From positions 1-64,000 of the forward strand of contig CAIZGQ010000073.1 in the NCBI GenBank assembly GCA_903932565.1: a DNA stretch of 64,000 nucleotides, written 5' to 3'. Under the pieces are notes generated by a model, which was given only the letters and a program-made list of their open reading frames with translations, did no database searches and had not been told where the DNA came from. A program made the translations under genes and the position numbers. The DNA is from an uncultured Hyphomicrobiales bacterium (lineage in GTDB: Bacteria; Pseudomonadota; Alphaproteobacteria; Rhizobiales; Beijerinckiaceae). Numbering within the stretch: position 1 is the first letter of the stretch; every line of letters begins with the position of its first letter. Below are positions 7,858 through 15,241 of this stretch, one piece after another.

Positions 7858-7884
7858 GGCCCCTGCCAAACTATAGCAGGGGCC
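7858..7884 (-). terminator. Hairpin terminator after the DUF932 gene
   Basis: GGCCCCTGC and GCAGGGGCC form a perfect 9-bp stem with a 9-base loop, 24 bases after the DUF932 stop on the minus strand and followed by TCTCTCTC. The U content is modest, so termination may be partial, allowing read-through to the small genes downstream. Confidence 0.7.
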
Positions 7885-7907
7885 CGCCGCACCTCCGATA
7901 CCTCCTG

Positions 7908-8789
7908 TTACGCGGCTTCCTTCCACCCCTTGAGTTCTGCCATACGCTGGGCCAAGATCCACAGTGCCCGGTTCAGTTTGACGTCCTGATCGATGCCGTT
8001 GACCTGACGGGTCGACACGTTGCGGCGAACATTGTTGGCGTCGACAGTAACGCCATGCAGGCCACCGCGGATCACGTTCTCTTGGATCACGTTGAAGTTG
8101 GTCCAGAGATTGTTTTCCTGATCGTCGCGGCGGCGAACCTGCAGCAACTGATCGGCTTGGATCGGCGTATTGACGTTGCCTTCCGCGTCAGCAAAGCGAA
8201 CGGCGCGGGCAGCTTCAGCAAACGCCAGTTTCTCGTCACGATCGAGCTGGATCTGAGCCCAATCCTGCGGGGCAGCGAGCGCCAACTTGGAATTCTCCAC
8301 CACCGAGTAGGTGCCTTCGATGACCTTGTTGACGATATCCTTGCCCGTGTGACGGACCTTGACGGTGTCGATCGTGCCCATGTGAGCAACGAGGCTGTTC
8401 ATGCAGCGGATGCGCCACAAGGCAGACAGGAGCTCATACTGAGCGGTGCCGTCGTTAGCGTTCTTGAGAAGCGATTCGACCACGGTGTCGCCAACCCGGA
8501 AAGAGGTGTCGGCATCCATGCGACGAAGGCGAAGCAAGTGCTTGGTGAAGTCGGCCTTGCCGGGAACGCGGCTCTTGCCCTGCTTCACGCCAACAACCTC
8601 AAAACCTTCCTTCTTGAGGCCGCGAACGATCTCAATGGTGGGGATCGGGGCAAAACGCTCAGAGCGCGATTCGTGGGCGGTGACAGCGAACACCGACGGA
8701 GCAATCTTGAAGATCTCGTCTTCCGTCATGCCGCGACCTGCGTCGAAGCGGGCGTGATTTCCGTAGGTGGTGTTGATGCGGTCAAGCAT
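7908..8789 (-). CDS. DUF932 phage/plasmid protein, 293 aa
   Basis: Matches the DUF932 layout: an N-terminal PTIEIVRGLKKEGFEVVGVKQ segment, central DGTAQYELLSALWRIRCMNSLV, then KVRHTGKDIVNKVIEGTYSVVEN and a C-terminal NRALWILAQRMAELKGW. Family members are common on phages and plasmids of proteobacteria, are often strongly expressed early and have no settled biochemical role. It is bracketed by its own promoter (8841-8869) and a hairpin terminator (7858-7884), suggesting a separate high-level transcript. Length is typical. Confidence 0.85.
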   Translation of the reverse strand: MLDRINTTYGNHARFDAGRGMTEDEIFKIAPSVFAVTAHESRSERFAPIPTIEIVRGLKKEGFEVVGVKQGKSRVPGKADFTKHLLRLRRMDADTSFRVGDTVVESLLKNANDGTAQYELLSALWRIRCMNSLVAHMGTIDTVKVRHTGKDIVNKVIEGTYSVVENSKLALAAPQDWAQIQLDRDEKLAFAEAARAVRFADAEGNVNTPIQADQLLQVRRRDDQENNLWTNFNVIQENVIRGGLHGVTVDANNVRRNVSTRQVNGIDQDVKLNRALWILAQRMAELKGWKEAA

Positions 8790-8840
8790 TGGTCTAATCC
8801 TAGTTTCTGTCAGGCCTCCATGGCCCGATCCAGTAGTTGG

Positions 8841-8869
8841 GTTCTAGCATGTGGGTTTTTGGGTGTCAA
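8841..8869 (-). promoter_or_regulatory. Sigma-70-like promoter for the DUF932 gene
   Basis: On the minus strand TTGACA (8869-8864), 17 bases, then TAGAAC (8846-8841): a perfect -35 and 4 of 6 in the -10, about 52 bases before the ATG at 8789. It lies just after the helicase stop at 8873. Confidence 0.65.
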
Positions 8870-8872
8870 CAT

Positions 8873-10363
8873 CTAGTTTACTTCATCCAATAACCCGTAC
8901 CGACTAGACCATTTATCAAAGGAAAACAGCACCTTTCCTACCTCCCCCGTACCCTCAAAGCGAACCTTGGAAACATAGACCGTGGTTTGAGGCACAACAG
9001 GGTCAGGACGATCGACAACCAACCCAAGATCCGGCTTATTATTCCAGTGAGCCGAACCGTCTATGTCATACAACGAAGGCACCCTGCGAGAACCTCCGGA
9101 CGCTACGTCCTTCGTGGGGTGGGCCAACACGAAAATTGCCAGATTGTATTTCCGAGACAATTTCCGCAACGATCGAATACCGCGCCCAATGTATTCCGTC
9201 ATTGATTCGTCGCGGCGCTTGGCGTGTTCGATTTCATTCCAAGGATCGATGATCAACATGCGAATGCCGTAACGCAGGACGGCGTCCTCTGCTCGATCAA
9301 TGATCCAGTCCAGAGAAATATCATCGTCGCTGTTTCCATCATGGTCGATGAAGATAAAATTCTCATCGATCCATCTATCGATAACCTGCATTCGATCTGG
9401 AGTATTGTGCAGCGTCTCGAGACTGCTTCGTCCAACGATCCTTCGCATCTTGTCACGCAGGAACGGCATCACCGGCATTTCAGGACTGAAAACCGCGGTC
9501 TGCCACCCATGCAACTCGGCCATGTTGATCATCAGGTGCGTCATGAAGGTTGATTTTCCCATGCCGGGAATCCCAGTGACGACTGCAACCATCGGAACAA
9601 ACATCTGGCAGTGCTTGTCGAGCGTCTCCCAACCGGTGCTGTAGGTCTTGATTGCGGGCGCGTCTGGATACTGTGAAAGCGTGAATAGCCCACGGACTGG
9701 ATACGGCTGGGCCGCGCTAAGAACCTCTCTGACGCGATCTGCGCCGTGCTGCATCAGGACTTCATTCAGATCCTTGCAACCGGTTGGGTAGGTCACAAAC
9801 AAGCAGCGAGCGGCACTCAGCCTACGAACCAACTCCTCCGCTAGTCTCTGCCCCGGAGGATCATTATCAACAGCGATGATGAAGCGTTTGACCGGCTTAA
9901 GCCTGTCCCGGTTATTCCAGAGGAATTCATACTTCCCAACCGAATCATCCGTTGGTTCTTGGTCCTTCAGGTCGACAACCGCGGGCGGGGCTCCGTCTGG
10001 TACCGATACCGACAACGGCCATCCACAGTCGATTGCTGTCAGCGCATCGATCTCTCCCTCCGTGATAACCAGAGGCAACCTGCCATCCGCTAACGCAGGA
10101 TCATCGAGTGCATCAGAATTCCAAAATGTTTTTCGCCCACCAGTGCGCTGCCAAAATTTCTTTTGAGGCCCACGGAATTTTTCGTTGACCGAAACTCCAT
10201 GCTCGATGAACGGAAAAACAATGATGTTTCCATCTTCGTGCGGAACTACCTCACCGTCGATAAATTTACCGGTATAGACGTTCAGGCGAGCTACTGTTTC
10301 TGCTCCTATCCCCCGCCGCTCGAATGCTTCCGCTCCCTTTTTTCCAAGAACCAGATCCTTCAT
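8873..10363 (-). CDS. TOPRIM primase / DnaB-type helicase, 496 aa
   Basis: A T7 gp4-like layout without the N-terminal zinc finger: TOPRIM at about residues 97-170 (VITEGEID, then IIAVDNDPPG), and a RecA-like helicase from about 245 with Walker A GIPGMGKST near 264 and Walker B LLIIDPWNEIEH region later. It would unwind the fork and synthesise primers. The start at 10363 is chosen for GGGGGAG 6 bases upstream; a longer frame to 10414 exists. It overlaps the zinc-finger ORF by 98 bases. An A6-G3 run at the overlap could join the two frames (see findings). It ends 4 bases upstream of the DUF932 promoter. Confidence 0.88.
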   Translation of the reverse strand: MKDLVLGKKGAEAFERRGIGAETVARLNVYTGKFIDGEVVPHEDGNIIVFPFIEHGVSVNEKFRGPQKKFWQRTGGRKTFWNSDALDDPALADGRLPLVITEGEIDALTAIDCGWPLSVSVPDGAPPAVVDLKDQEPTDDSVGKYEFLWNNRDRLKPVKRFIIAVDNDPPGQRLAEELVRRLSAARCLFVTYPTGCKDLNEVLMQHGADRVREVLSAAQPYPVRGLFTLSQYPDAPAIKTYSTGWETLDKHCQMFVPMVAVVTGIPGMGKSTFMTHLMINMAELHGWQTAVFSPEMPVMPFLRDKMRRIVGRSSLETLHNTPDRMQVIDRWIDENFIFIDHDGNSDDDISLDWIIDRAEDAVLRYGIRMLIIDPWNEIEHAKRRDESMTEYIGRGIRSLRKLSRKYNLAIFVLAHPTKDVASGGSRRVPSLYDIDGSAHWNNKPDLGLVVDRPDPVVPQTTVYVSKVRFEGTGEVGKVLFSFDKWSSRYGLLDEVN

Positions 10364-10574
10364 AGAACGCTCCCCCGTTGAATGTGCAGTTGTGACAGAA
10401 ATACTGAAATCCATCTCTGTCAGATTTAACCGACAGGCACTTGCGTTTTTTGTTTGCTGGCTTCCGCGTGTGAGAACATTCGCAGCATCTGAAGGTTTTG
10501 TTTCCGGTGAATGTCCTTGGGTCGCAGCCTACCGTCGATAGTCGACGAAACAGATCATCCAGCAAATCGCTCAT
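10266..10574 (-). CDS. Primase-type zinc-finger ORF, 102 aa, split from the helicase
   Basis: Contains FRCCECSHTRKPANKKRKC and, after about 10 residues, FQYFCHNC, a four-Cys zinc ribbon like the primase zinc domain of T7 gp4. After GSWKKG the sequence turns low-complexity (GSIRAAGDRSRNSSSPERLYR), as expected if the real protein leaves this frame at the A6-G3 run and continues as KGAEAFERRG in the helicase frame. Either a stand-alone zinc-finger partner or the N-terminus of a frameshifted primase-helicase. Coupled to the DUF1376 gene by ATGA. Confidence 0.7.
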   Translation of the reverse strand: MSDLLDDLFRRLSTVGCDPRTFTGNKTFRCCECSHTRKPANKKRKCLSVKSDRDGFQYFCHNCTFNGGAFYEGSGSWKKGSGSIRAAGDRSRNSSSPERLYR

Positions 10575-11302
10575 TGCCGCCCCGTGGATGGATATTCCCA
10601 GCCGGGGATTGTATCCGCCGATCGTTTCGATGCGTCAACTTTGTCTCGATTGATGCACCCCCTGATCCAAGTCACCGGGTGACCCTTACCAACGGATTTT
10701 TCCAAAACCGATCTGGCCTCGCTGTAGCTGGAGCCTTTGGCTATCAACAATTGTTTTGCCAGTCCGCCAGCCTTGTCCCCCAACAGTTCTCTGGCCCTTC
10801 GGAAATATCCGGCCTCTTCGGTATCGATCACGGTAGCTGTTGGCGATGGTTCTAAACTCAACTGATCTGAGGGTGCTACCTTGGTAGCGCCTCTTTCTTT
10901 CTCTTCTAGTCTAGTCTTGTCTAGTCTTAGGGCAGGAGGTTCTTTAAGCGACGCTTGATGCGTGTCTTGTATTTCCAATGACTTAGCTCGCGCCTTACCA
11001 CCCTTTGAAGCGTTGAGACGGTTCTCACCGATTTTTTCTAGCTCTTTTTTTGCTCGTAAATTGCTGAGACGACCCTCTGAACTGCTCAAGAGCCCAAGTT
11101 CCACCAGCCTTGAGAGGTTTGCTCTGAATGATCGAATCGGCTGTTTGCAGCGTCCAGCAATGCCGTGTTCATTGATCCTGATCGGACCCTCATTAAGATA
11201 AATCAACTGGCATACAACGTGATAAACTCGGTACGGACCATCATCGAGATGCTCTGTTCCGTCCATCCACGCTGCAATGTCGTGCTTGTACCAGTCTGCC
11301 AT
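10571..11302 (-). CDS. DUF1376 replication-associated protein, 243 aa
   Basis: N-terminus MADWYKHDIAAWMDGTEHLD and GPYRVYHVVCQLIYLNEGPI are the DUF1376 signature, usually found beside phage helicase/primase genes and thought to be a replication initiator or loader with a winged-helix domain. The middle is a charged linker, and the C-terminal KGHPVTWIRGCINRDK segment resembles the tail of replisome-organiser proteins. First gene after the promoter at 11368-11398 and first of the zinc-finger/helicase operon. Confidence 0.75.
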   Translation of the reverse strand: MADWYKHDIAAWMDGTEHLDDGPYRVYHVVCQLIYLNEGPIRINEHGIAGRCKQPIRSFRANLSRLVELGLLSSSEGRLSNLRAKKELEKIGENRLNASKGGKARAKSLEIQDTHQASLKEPPALRLDKTRLEEKERGATKVAPSDQLSLEPSPTATVIDTEEAGYFRRARELLGDKAGGLAKQLLIAKGSSYSEARSVLEKSVGKGHPVTWIRGCINRDKVDASKRSADTIPGWEYPSTGRQ

Positions 11303-11367
11303 TTTCGTCCCTTCTTGGGGACGACAAGATCAACAGATGGTGGGCTATTGACGTCGGGTACAGAGAT

Positions 11368-11398
11368 ATTATACCACTGACAGTGCCACCTGCTGATC
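11368..11398 (-). promoter_or_regulatory. Extended -10 promoter with overlapping palindrome
   Basis: On the minus strand TGGTATAAT (perfect -10 at 11373-11368 with the TGN extension), about 66 bases before the DUF1376 ATG. The -35 is weak (TCAGCA). CACTGACAGTG (11375-11385), a palindrome around one central base, fills the spacer and is a good operator candidate. It should drive the DUF1376, zinc-finger and helicase genes. Confidence 0.65.
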
Positions 11399-11483
11399 AG
11401 TCGTCGCATCCGACTGTTCATTTGAGCCCTGCCGTCCACAACGGTGGGGCTCAACCATTTTTACGCCTGATTTCCGCTCGCAG

Positions 11484-12050
11484 TCAATCTTTCGTCCAAG
11501 AGATTCGGTTCAGGATTGCTGGACCTTCATGGTCGCGATCGAAAACGAACCAAGCAAAACACACGGTATTGGTGCTCTTGGGTCCGGACCAACTATCCCT
11601 ATGCATCATTGGGAGCCTATTTGAGAAAACGTGGACCCGAGAAAGTTTTCCACCGTCGAGGATATCGGACCTTCCTTCGCTCTCGAGGAACGTCAAGCGA
11701 AGCAGCATTATCACCTTGGGGCAGAGCTCGAGGCCCTTCCGGACGAAGTCAGCCGCTAGTTTGTAGGGTGGGTTGGTGACGATTGTATTGCATGGATACG
11801 GTGATGCTCCCTCAAAAAGGAAATCCCTGCGGGTGGCATGAAGTGGATATCCATAGTCTACCAGATCGTGCGCTATCACTGCGTGGCCATTGGCCCTCAG
11901 AACCTCCACGATCGCGCCGCGGCCAGCGGCTGGCTCCCAGATCCAGTGCGGCAGTTTCTCAGCCCTCAGTAGGGCCTCTGTGGCCTCTGGAGGGGTTTCG
12001 TATAGATCCATACCACGTTCTTTTAGGCTATGGCGTAAGACCACGGGCAC
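11484..12050 (-). CDS. Adenine-type DNA methyltransferase, 188 aa
   Basis: Contains the N6-adenine methyltransferase catalytic motif NPPY in IVTNPPYKLAADFV (about residues 90-103) and a motif-I-like IWEPAAGRGAIVEVL near residue 38. The C-terminal part (RLPMMHRDSWSGPKST, FAWFVFDR) is typical of short phage methyltransferases without a separate target domain. The start at 12050 keeps the RHSLKERG lead before DLYETPPEA, which this family usually has; an internal Met at 12011 is the alternative. It may protect phage DNA or alter regulation by GcrA-type factors. Overlaps the HNH gene by 23 bases. Confidence 0.82.
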   Translation of the reverse strand: MPVVLRHSLKERGMDLYETPPEATEALLRAEKLPHWIWEPAAGRGAIVEVLRANGHAVIAHDLVDYGYPLHATRRDFLFEGASPYPCNTIVTNPPYKLAADFVRKGLELCPKVIMLLRLTFLESEGRSDILDGGKLSRVHVFSNRLPMMHRDSWSGPKSTNTVCFAWFVFDRDHEGPAILNRISWTKD

Positions 12051-12513
12051 GGCAGAATTCCTTTCGCGCTACGACGGCTTCCTCTATTGTGCAGAACGTT
12101 CCAATTGAGATTTGCTGTCTTTGAATGACCACTTTCGCGTATATTTTTCCGGACGGCCTTAGATATATGCCACGGTGACCAGTAGAACTATTTTTGTTTG
12201 CCTTCTTCCTGTTGTGTCCATTAAGGCTGGATGTTGTCACCCGTAGATTGGAAATTCTATTGTTGGATTTGTTTCCATCGATATGATCAACGTGAGATTT
12301 CTTTGGAGGCAATAAACCAGTCTGTATAAGAATGGCTAGGTGGTGCGCGTAATAGGATCTGTAATCAATCATTATGGTGAGATATCCGTTTGGACCTATG
12401 TTGCCAGATATATCACCGGCCAAAGCGTTGGACCGCCGAATCAGATTGCGAAATTCCCCAGAAACTGGGTTGTATGAGATAACCTGCATAACCCTATTTC
12501 TTAAATCCCCCAT
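12028..12513 (-). CDS. HNH homing endonuclease with AP2-like tail, 161 aa
   Basis: Shows the HNH core SHVDHIDGNKSNNRISNLR (about residues 75-95) preceded by YAHHLAILI, and a C-terminal AP2-like segment (GHRGIYLRPSGKIYAKVVIQ, then IGTFCTIEEAVVARKE). This is the standard free-standing HNH endonuclease of phages. It sits between rusA and the methyltransferase, overlapping both, so it probably invaded that junction. Confidence 0.88.
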   Translation of the reverse strand: MGDLRNRVMQVISYNPVSGEFRNLIRRSNALAGDISGNIGPNGYLTIMIDYRSYYAHHLAILIQTGLLPPKKSHVDHIDGNKSNNRISNLRVTTSSLNGHNRKKANKNSSTGHRGIYLRPSGKIYAKVVIQRQQISIGTFCTIEEAVVARKEFCRARGLTP

Positions 12514-12935
12514 TGTCTCACCTTGATCACTAGCCGCGGTTCTGCGCTGTAGAATTTCCAGACATGCAGATCGACGATCTGGCTGTCATCTCGCCAGACA
12601 ACCCCGTTCAGTGCGTCAACCACTTTCGACAAATTATCGACGTCGGGACGTGATGTAGGGACTGATTCGCCAGCCAATGCCGCAGCCGTATCCTTTCGGT
12701 TCCAGCTTTTTGGGATTGGCGTATAGGCCACAATCTCCACAGCAAGCGGGCCTTCCAATGGCTGGTCGGTTCCCATGACCTTCTTGGCCTGATCATGCAG
12801 CGCTGATTCGTACTTGCGGGTAGCTGCGTCCGTATAGGCTGAAACGAACTTTCCCATAGAACGGAACCGGGGCCTCCCTTTACCGCGGGGAGGCCCCATT
12901 AACGTGATTATGACGGTTGATAGAACTAGGCTCAA
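12501..12935 (-). CDS. rusA: RusA-type Holliday junction resolvase, 144 aa
   Basis: KGRPRFRSMGK near the N-terminus and RPDVDNLSKVVDALNGVVWRD in the second half are RusA hallmarks; the Asp residues of PDVDNL and the later WRDDSQI form the metal site. It would cleave recombination intermediates and branched DNA before packaging. Start is TTG overlapping the upstream stop (TTGA); an internal ATG is possible. Length is as expected. Confidence 0.9.
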   Translation of the reverse strand: MSLVLSTVIITLMGPPRGKGRPRFRSMGKFVSAYTDAATRKYESALHDQAKKVMGTDQPLEGPLAVEIVAYTPIPKSWNRKDTAAALAGESVPTSRPDVDNLSKVVDALNGVVWRDDSQIVDLHVWKFYSAEPRLVIKVRQWGI

Positions 12936-13597
12936 AAAGGTGCCTCATCGTCCAAACCATGTTCTGCGAGGGCCTGAGCCGCGGCAGCTTGCTCTGCAGC
13001 GAATTCCTCCTCGTCCATGGAAAGACCACCGGCACCGTTGGGCTTCTTGGGGTCAGTTTTCTTGAACCCTTGGGCCAGTTTGGTTTGATGGGAGTTCCAT
13101 CCGTCGAGCCATTTGCGATACTGCTCGGTAGAGGGGTCATACGGCGGGCTAGCGGGCTTGTTCTGCATGCTTGCCGTCTGGCCCTCCTCATAGGCCCTGT
13201 CGACCGCAGGAACCCTCTCTGGCTCGCTGAACAGGTCTAGCTGGTGCCCTAGATCAGATCCCATGAAACGGGCTATCAGGAGCCTGCGCCGGATGCCCTC
13301 CTTGGTCGACTTTTCCTTGTCTGGCGTGGTGACCTGCTCGGCGTAGTCAAAGTCCACCTTGTTGAAGCCATCTGATCGAGCTGTTTTGTAGAGCGCACGA
13401 AGGGAAGCCACCGCAGATGCAACCCTTTCCCGCCCCGCCATGACCGTAGGAAGATGGTGAAGAAACCTCGCTTTGTCGCCTTCGTCGATCGGGGAATTGA
13501 ACCTGACCTTTTCCTTCTTTGGCTTTGCGGTCTTCTTGGGTGCGGGTTCTGATTCGGTGTGCTTCTCAGCCTTCTTACGTCGCGGTCCTTTAGCCAT
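12932..13597 (-). CDS. GapR-like / ribosome-modulation-factor-like fusion protein, 221 aa
   Basis: After a Lys-rich N-terminus, residues 40-95 (ARFLHHLPTVMAGRERVASA, then LYKTARSDGFN) resemble the alphaproteobacterial GapR/DUF2312 helical hairpin in its 'A..DGF' turn. Residues about 140-175 (AYEEGQTASMQNKPASPPYD, then YRKWLDGWNSHQ) look like a ribosome modulation factor-type domain. The C-terminus is acidic (DEEEF, DDEAPF). Such proteins are frequent in rhizobial prophages. It could bind DNA or ribosomes; role unproven. Tail overlaps rusA. Confidence 0.6.
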   Translation of the reverse strand: MAKGPRRKKAEKHTESEPAPKKTAKPKKEKVRFNSPIDEGDKARFLHHLPTVMAGRERVASAVASLRALYKTARSDGFNKVDFDYAEQVTTPDKEKSTKEGIRRRLLIARFMGSDLGHQLDLFSEPERVPAVDRAYEEGQTASMQNKPASPPYDPSTEQYRKWLDGWNSHQTKLAQGFKKTDPKKPNGAGGLSMDEEEFAAEQAAAAQALAEHGLDDEAPF

Positions 13598-13618
13598 GGA
13601 TGCCTCGCTGGTTGGGTT

Positions 13619-13885
13619 TCAGGATAGAAGTTTGATCAATTCAGGCAGCAACTTCTCACTCGGCCTGTTCAGCAATGCGCTGACAGCCCGCTCGAGCTCC
13701 GGAAGAATGTAGGAAATTGGCAGCTTCGTCAGGTCGGAAACCTGCATGACGTACCGCGGCGGGACGCTTTCCCATCGGGTGATCAACTGCTTAGAAACAC
13801 CGAGATGCTTGGCTATGTCAGTCTTGCTGTTGCACGTCAGAACAAGGGCATAGCCATCGGTGTTATTTTTAGGCTGTTTTGTCAT
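13619..13885 (-). CDS. Cro/YdaS-like helix-turn-helix regulator, 88 aa
   Basis: SKTDIAKHLGVSKQLITRWE is a clear helix-turn-helix; the PPRYVMQVSDLTKLPISYILPE continuation is typical of Cro/YdaS-type regulators. The C-terminus is helical. It is the first leftward gene at the point where the two arms diverge, the place of a lytic/early switch. ATG 13885 is preferred (GGA a few bases upstream); 13897 is in frame. The palindrome CCATATATGG (13894-13903) lies immediately upstream. Confidence 0.8.
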   Translation of the reverse strand: MTKQPKNNTDGYALVLTCNSKTDIAKHLGVSKQLITRWESVPPRYVMQVSDLTKLPISYILPELERAVSALLNRPSEKLLPELIKLLS

Positions 13886-14033
13886 GGATAATTCCATATA
13901 TGGTCTACCGCCAGTTTACAAGATCCTGTATCTATGGCTGATGGGGATGGCGATCGAGATTCTCAGTTGGGCTGTCATAATCGTGGGGATTATGGCGGAA
14001 ATCCTTATTTTCGTACCGTGGATCTTCCGATGA
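13884..14033 (+). CDS. Small single-pass membrane protein, 49 aa
   Basis: Frame from ATG 13884 (alternative 13941) contains a long hydrophobic stretch: ILSWAVIIVGIMAEILIFVP. Its stop overlaps the HNH start at 14030 (ATGA), which supports it being translated. The upstream start would overlap the first codon of the divergent regulator. First gene of the rightward arm. Function unknown. Confidence 0.5.
   Translation: MDNSIYGLPPVYKILYLWLMGMAIEILSWAVIIVGIMAEILIFVPWIFR
13894..13903. promoter_or_regulatory. 10-bp palindrome CCATATATGG at the divergence point
   Basis: Perfect palindrome between the leftward HTH gene and the rightward arm. On the minus strand TATATG lies 15 bases after a TTGTAA, a weak promoter match that would give a nearly leaderless message for the regulator. 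Candidate operator for self-control. Confidence 0.4.
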
Positions 14034-14437
14034 AACGACCAAAGCGCAAGGCTATTCCCAAAAAAATCAAAATTCAGGTGTGGAGACAGCAGCAGGCTAT
14101 TTGCCCTGAGTGCAAAGAATTTATCATCATAACTCCCAGCGGGGACAACATACAGTACGACCACCGACCCGCCATCATCATGCGGCCTGTAAACGCCGCC
14201 GGGACCGATTACGAACCACCCCAGAACGATCCGAATCACATCGAGGCCCTTCATAAGGCCTGCCACCTCCGGAGGACCGTAGGAAGGGTCGTAGGGGCCT
14301 CTAGGACGGTCACCACGAAGGGGAGCGACATCTGGCTCAAATCCAAGTTTAACCGTCTGGAGGGCCGTCTAAAGCCCCGGAAGAAGGCATCCATACCGCA
14401 GAGAAAGAACCCTTGGCCGAAAAGGAAGTTCAAATGA
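14030..14437 (+). CDS. HNH endonuclease, 135 aa
   Basis: ATG 14030 overlaps the upstream stop. A basic N-terminus is followed by CPECKEFIIITPSG, QYDHRPAII and NHIEALHKACHLRRT: the two Cys pairs plus D-H and N...H make a ββα-metal HNH nuclease. This small phage form is often a packaging-linked nicking enzyme, or a homing endonuclease; here it opens the recombination gene block. An in-frame ATG at 13934 is probably not used. Confidence 0.8.
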   Translation: MKRPKRKAIPKKIKIQVWRQQQAICPECKEFIIITPSGDNIQYDHRPAIIMRPVNAAGTDYEPPQNDPNHIEALHKACHLRRTVGRVVGASRTVTTKGSDIWLKSKFNRLEGRLKPRKKASIPQRKNPWPKRKFK

Positions 14438-14580
14438 GCATTTGGGGTCGAATCCGTGCCTTTTTGGGCCTGTGTGAGCATAGCTGGGCCTATGTCACCG
14501 TCATCATCAGCCCCAATGGGATAGAGGAGGTCTACTCCTGCCGTCGGTGCAAAAAGAGCAAGTACCAGAAGCGCCCGTGA
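14434..14580 (+). CDS. Small zinc-ribbon-like protein, 48 aa
   Basis: MSIWGRIRAFLGLCEHSWAY, a short beta segment, then YSCRRCKKSKYQ. C-x-H plus CxxC could bind one zinc. Start overlaps the HNH stop (ATGA). Function unknown. Confidence 0.6.
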   Translation: MSIWGRIRAFLGLCEHSWAYVTVIISPNGIEEVYSCRRCKKSKYQKRP

Positions 14581-14708
14581 CGAACGACGTTCTGGAGGTA
14601 TTGCTGGGGCTCATGGTGTTTCTGGCCATGCTTGCTCTGGCCACGGAAAGCATAAACCCGCCCCCGCCACCGGATAACAATATCCCCGGAGGATGGCACG
14701 ATTGCTAG
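14577..14708 (+). CDS. Small membrane protein, 43 aa
   Basis: GTG 14577 overlaps the preceding stop (GTGA). One transmembrane helix (VLEVLLGLMVFLAMLALA) is followed by INPPPPPDN and a hydrophilic end. Could be a spanin-like or holin accessory piece; position in the recombination block argues against lysis. Function unknown. Confidence 0.5.
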   Translation: MTNDVLEVLLGLMVFLAMLALATESINPPPPPDNNIPGGWHDC

Positions 14709-14793
14709 GCCGGTAAACGTCCTGTTGACATTGGTCTGGGGAGATGGCCTAGAGGACTGCACAGATCCCGATTGCGAATGGTGTGAATCATGA
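14701..14793 (+). CDS. Possible 30-aa Cys-rich peptide with ATT start
   Basis: The frame reads IARPVNVLLTLVWGDG, then CTDPDCEWCES, ending at a stop that overlaps the next ATG. There is no ATG, GTG or TTG near its 5' end, but GGAGG stands 7 bases before an ATT at 14701. Either a rare ATT start, a shorter form from TTG 14725, or a relic. Confidence 0.35.
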   Translation: MARPVNVLLTLVWGDGLEDCTDPDCEWCES

Positions 14794-15008
14794 GCATCTC
14801 AAAGGCACAACGCGAGGCCCTCGCATCATACGCGGCAGACTATGAGGCACCTGACTATGCCGAATATTCTGATCGTGCTGGGCCAGCCCTTGGATGGGTC
14901 AATCGTGAACGGGTTATATCGGCCCTGATCCGCAAGGGCATGATTGATGCGGACCAAAAGGTCACTGACTTGGGAATGCAACAACTTGAGAGGACATCCA
15001 GCAAATGA
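14790..15008 (+). CDS. Hypothetical protein, 72 aa
   Basis: MSISKAQREALASYAADYEA opens a helical, acidic protein ending in a winged-helix-like VISALIRKGMIDADQKVTDL segment, where 'KGMI...VTDLG' resembles the wing of a small DNA-binding domain. Coupled to neighbours by ATGA overlaps. Function unknown. Confidence 0.55.
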   Translation: MSISKAQREALASYAADYEAPDYAEYSDRAGPALGWVNRERVISALIRKGMIDADQKVTDLGMQQLERTSSK

Positions 15009-15241
15009 TGGTTTCATCGGCTACCAACTATTTCGACGTCAAGCGTATCTCTGCCAGCAAGCACGACTACGCCAATGCTCCCGTTCGCCTGATCATTCAC
15101 GGCAACGAGGATTTCGTAGACAAGTACAATCAATGCGAGATCACCCTTTTCGTTGACAACGATGCCTTGGCTGAGAGGCTCGTCGCAGCCATCAACAACG
15201 CCGCTTTTATCGCGAGCGAGATCGAGGAAGTTCAGTCATGA
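15005..15241 (+). CDS. Hypothetical protein, 78 aa
   Basis: A compact alternating strand/helix protein (APVRLIIHG, CEITLFVDNDALAERLVAAI). No recognised motif. Lies directly before the ERF gene with a 4-base overlap, so possibly an accessory of the recombination system. Confidence 0.55.
   Translation: MMVSSATNYFDVKRISASKHDYANAPVRLIIHGNEDFVDKYNQCEITLFVDNDALAERLVAAINNAAFIASEIEEVQS

Noticed and set aside
8055..8876. 273-aa plus-strand ORF over the DUF932 gene
   Set aside because: Fully antisense to a well-supported gene with promoter and terminator; its protein has the composition of a shadow frame.
14725..14753. TTGACA as a promoter before the 14790 gene
   Set aside because: The matching -10 (CCTAGA) is poor and the region is tightly coupled coding sequence.
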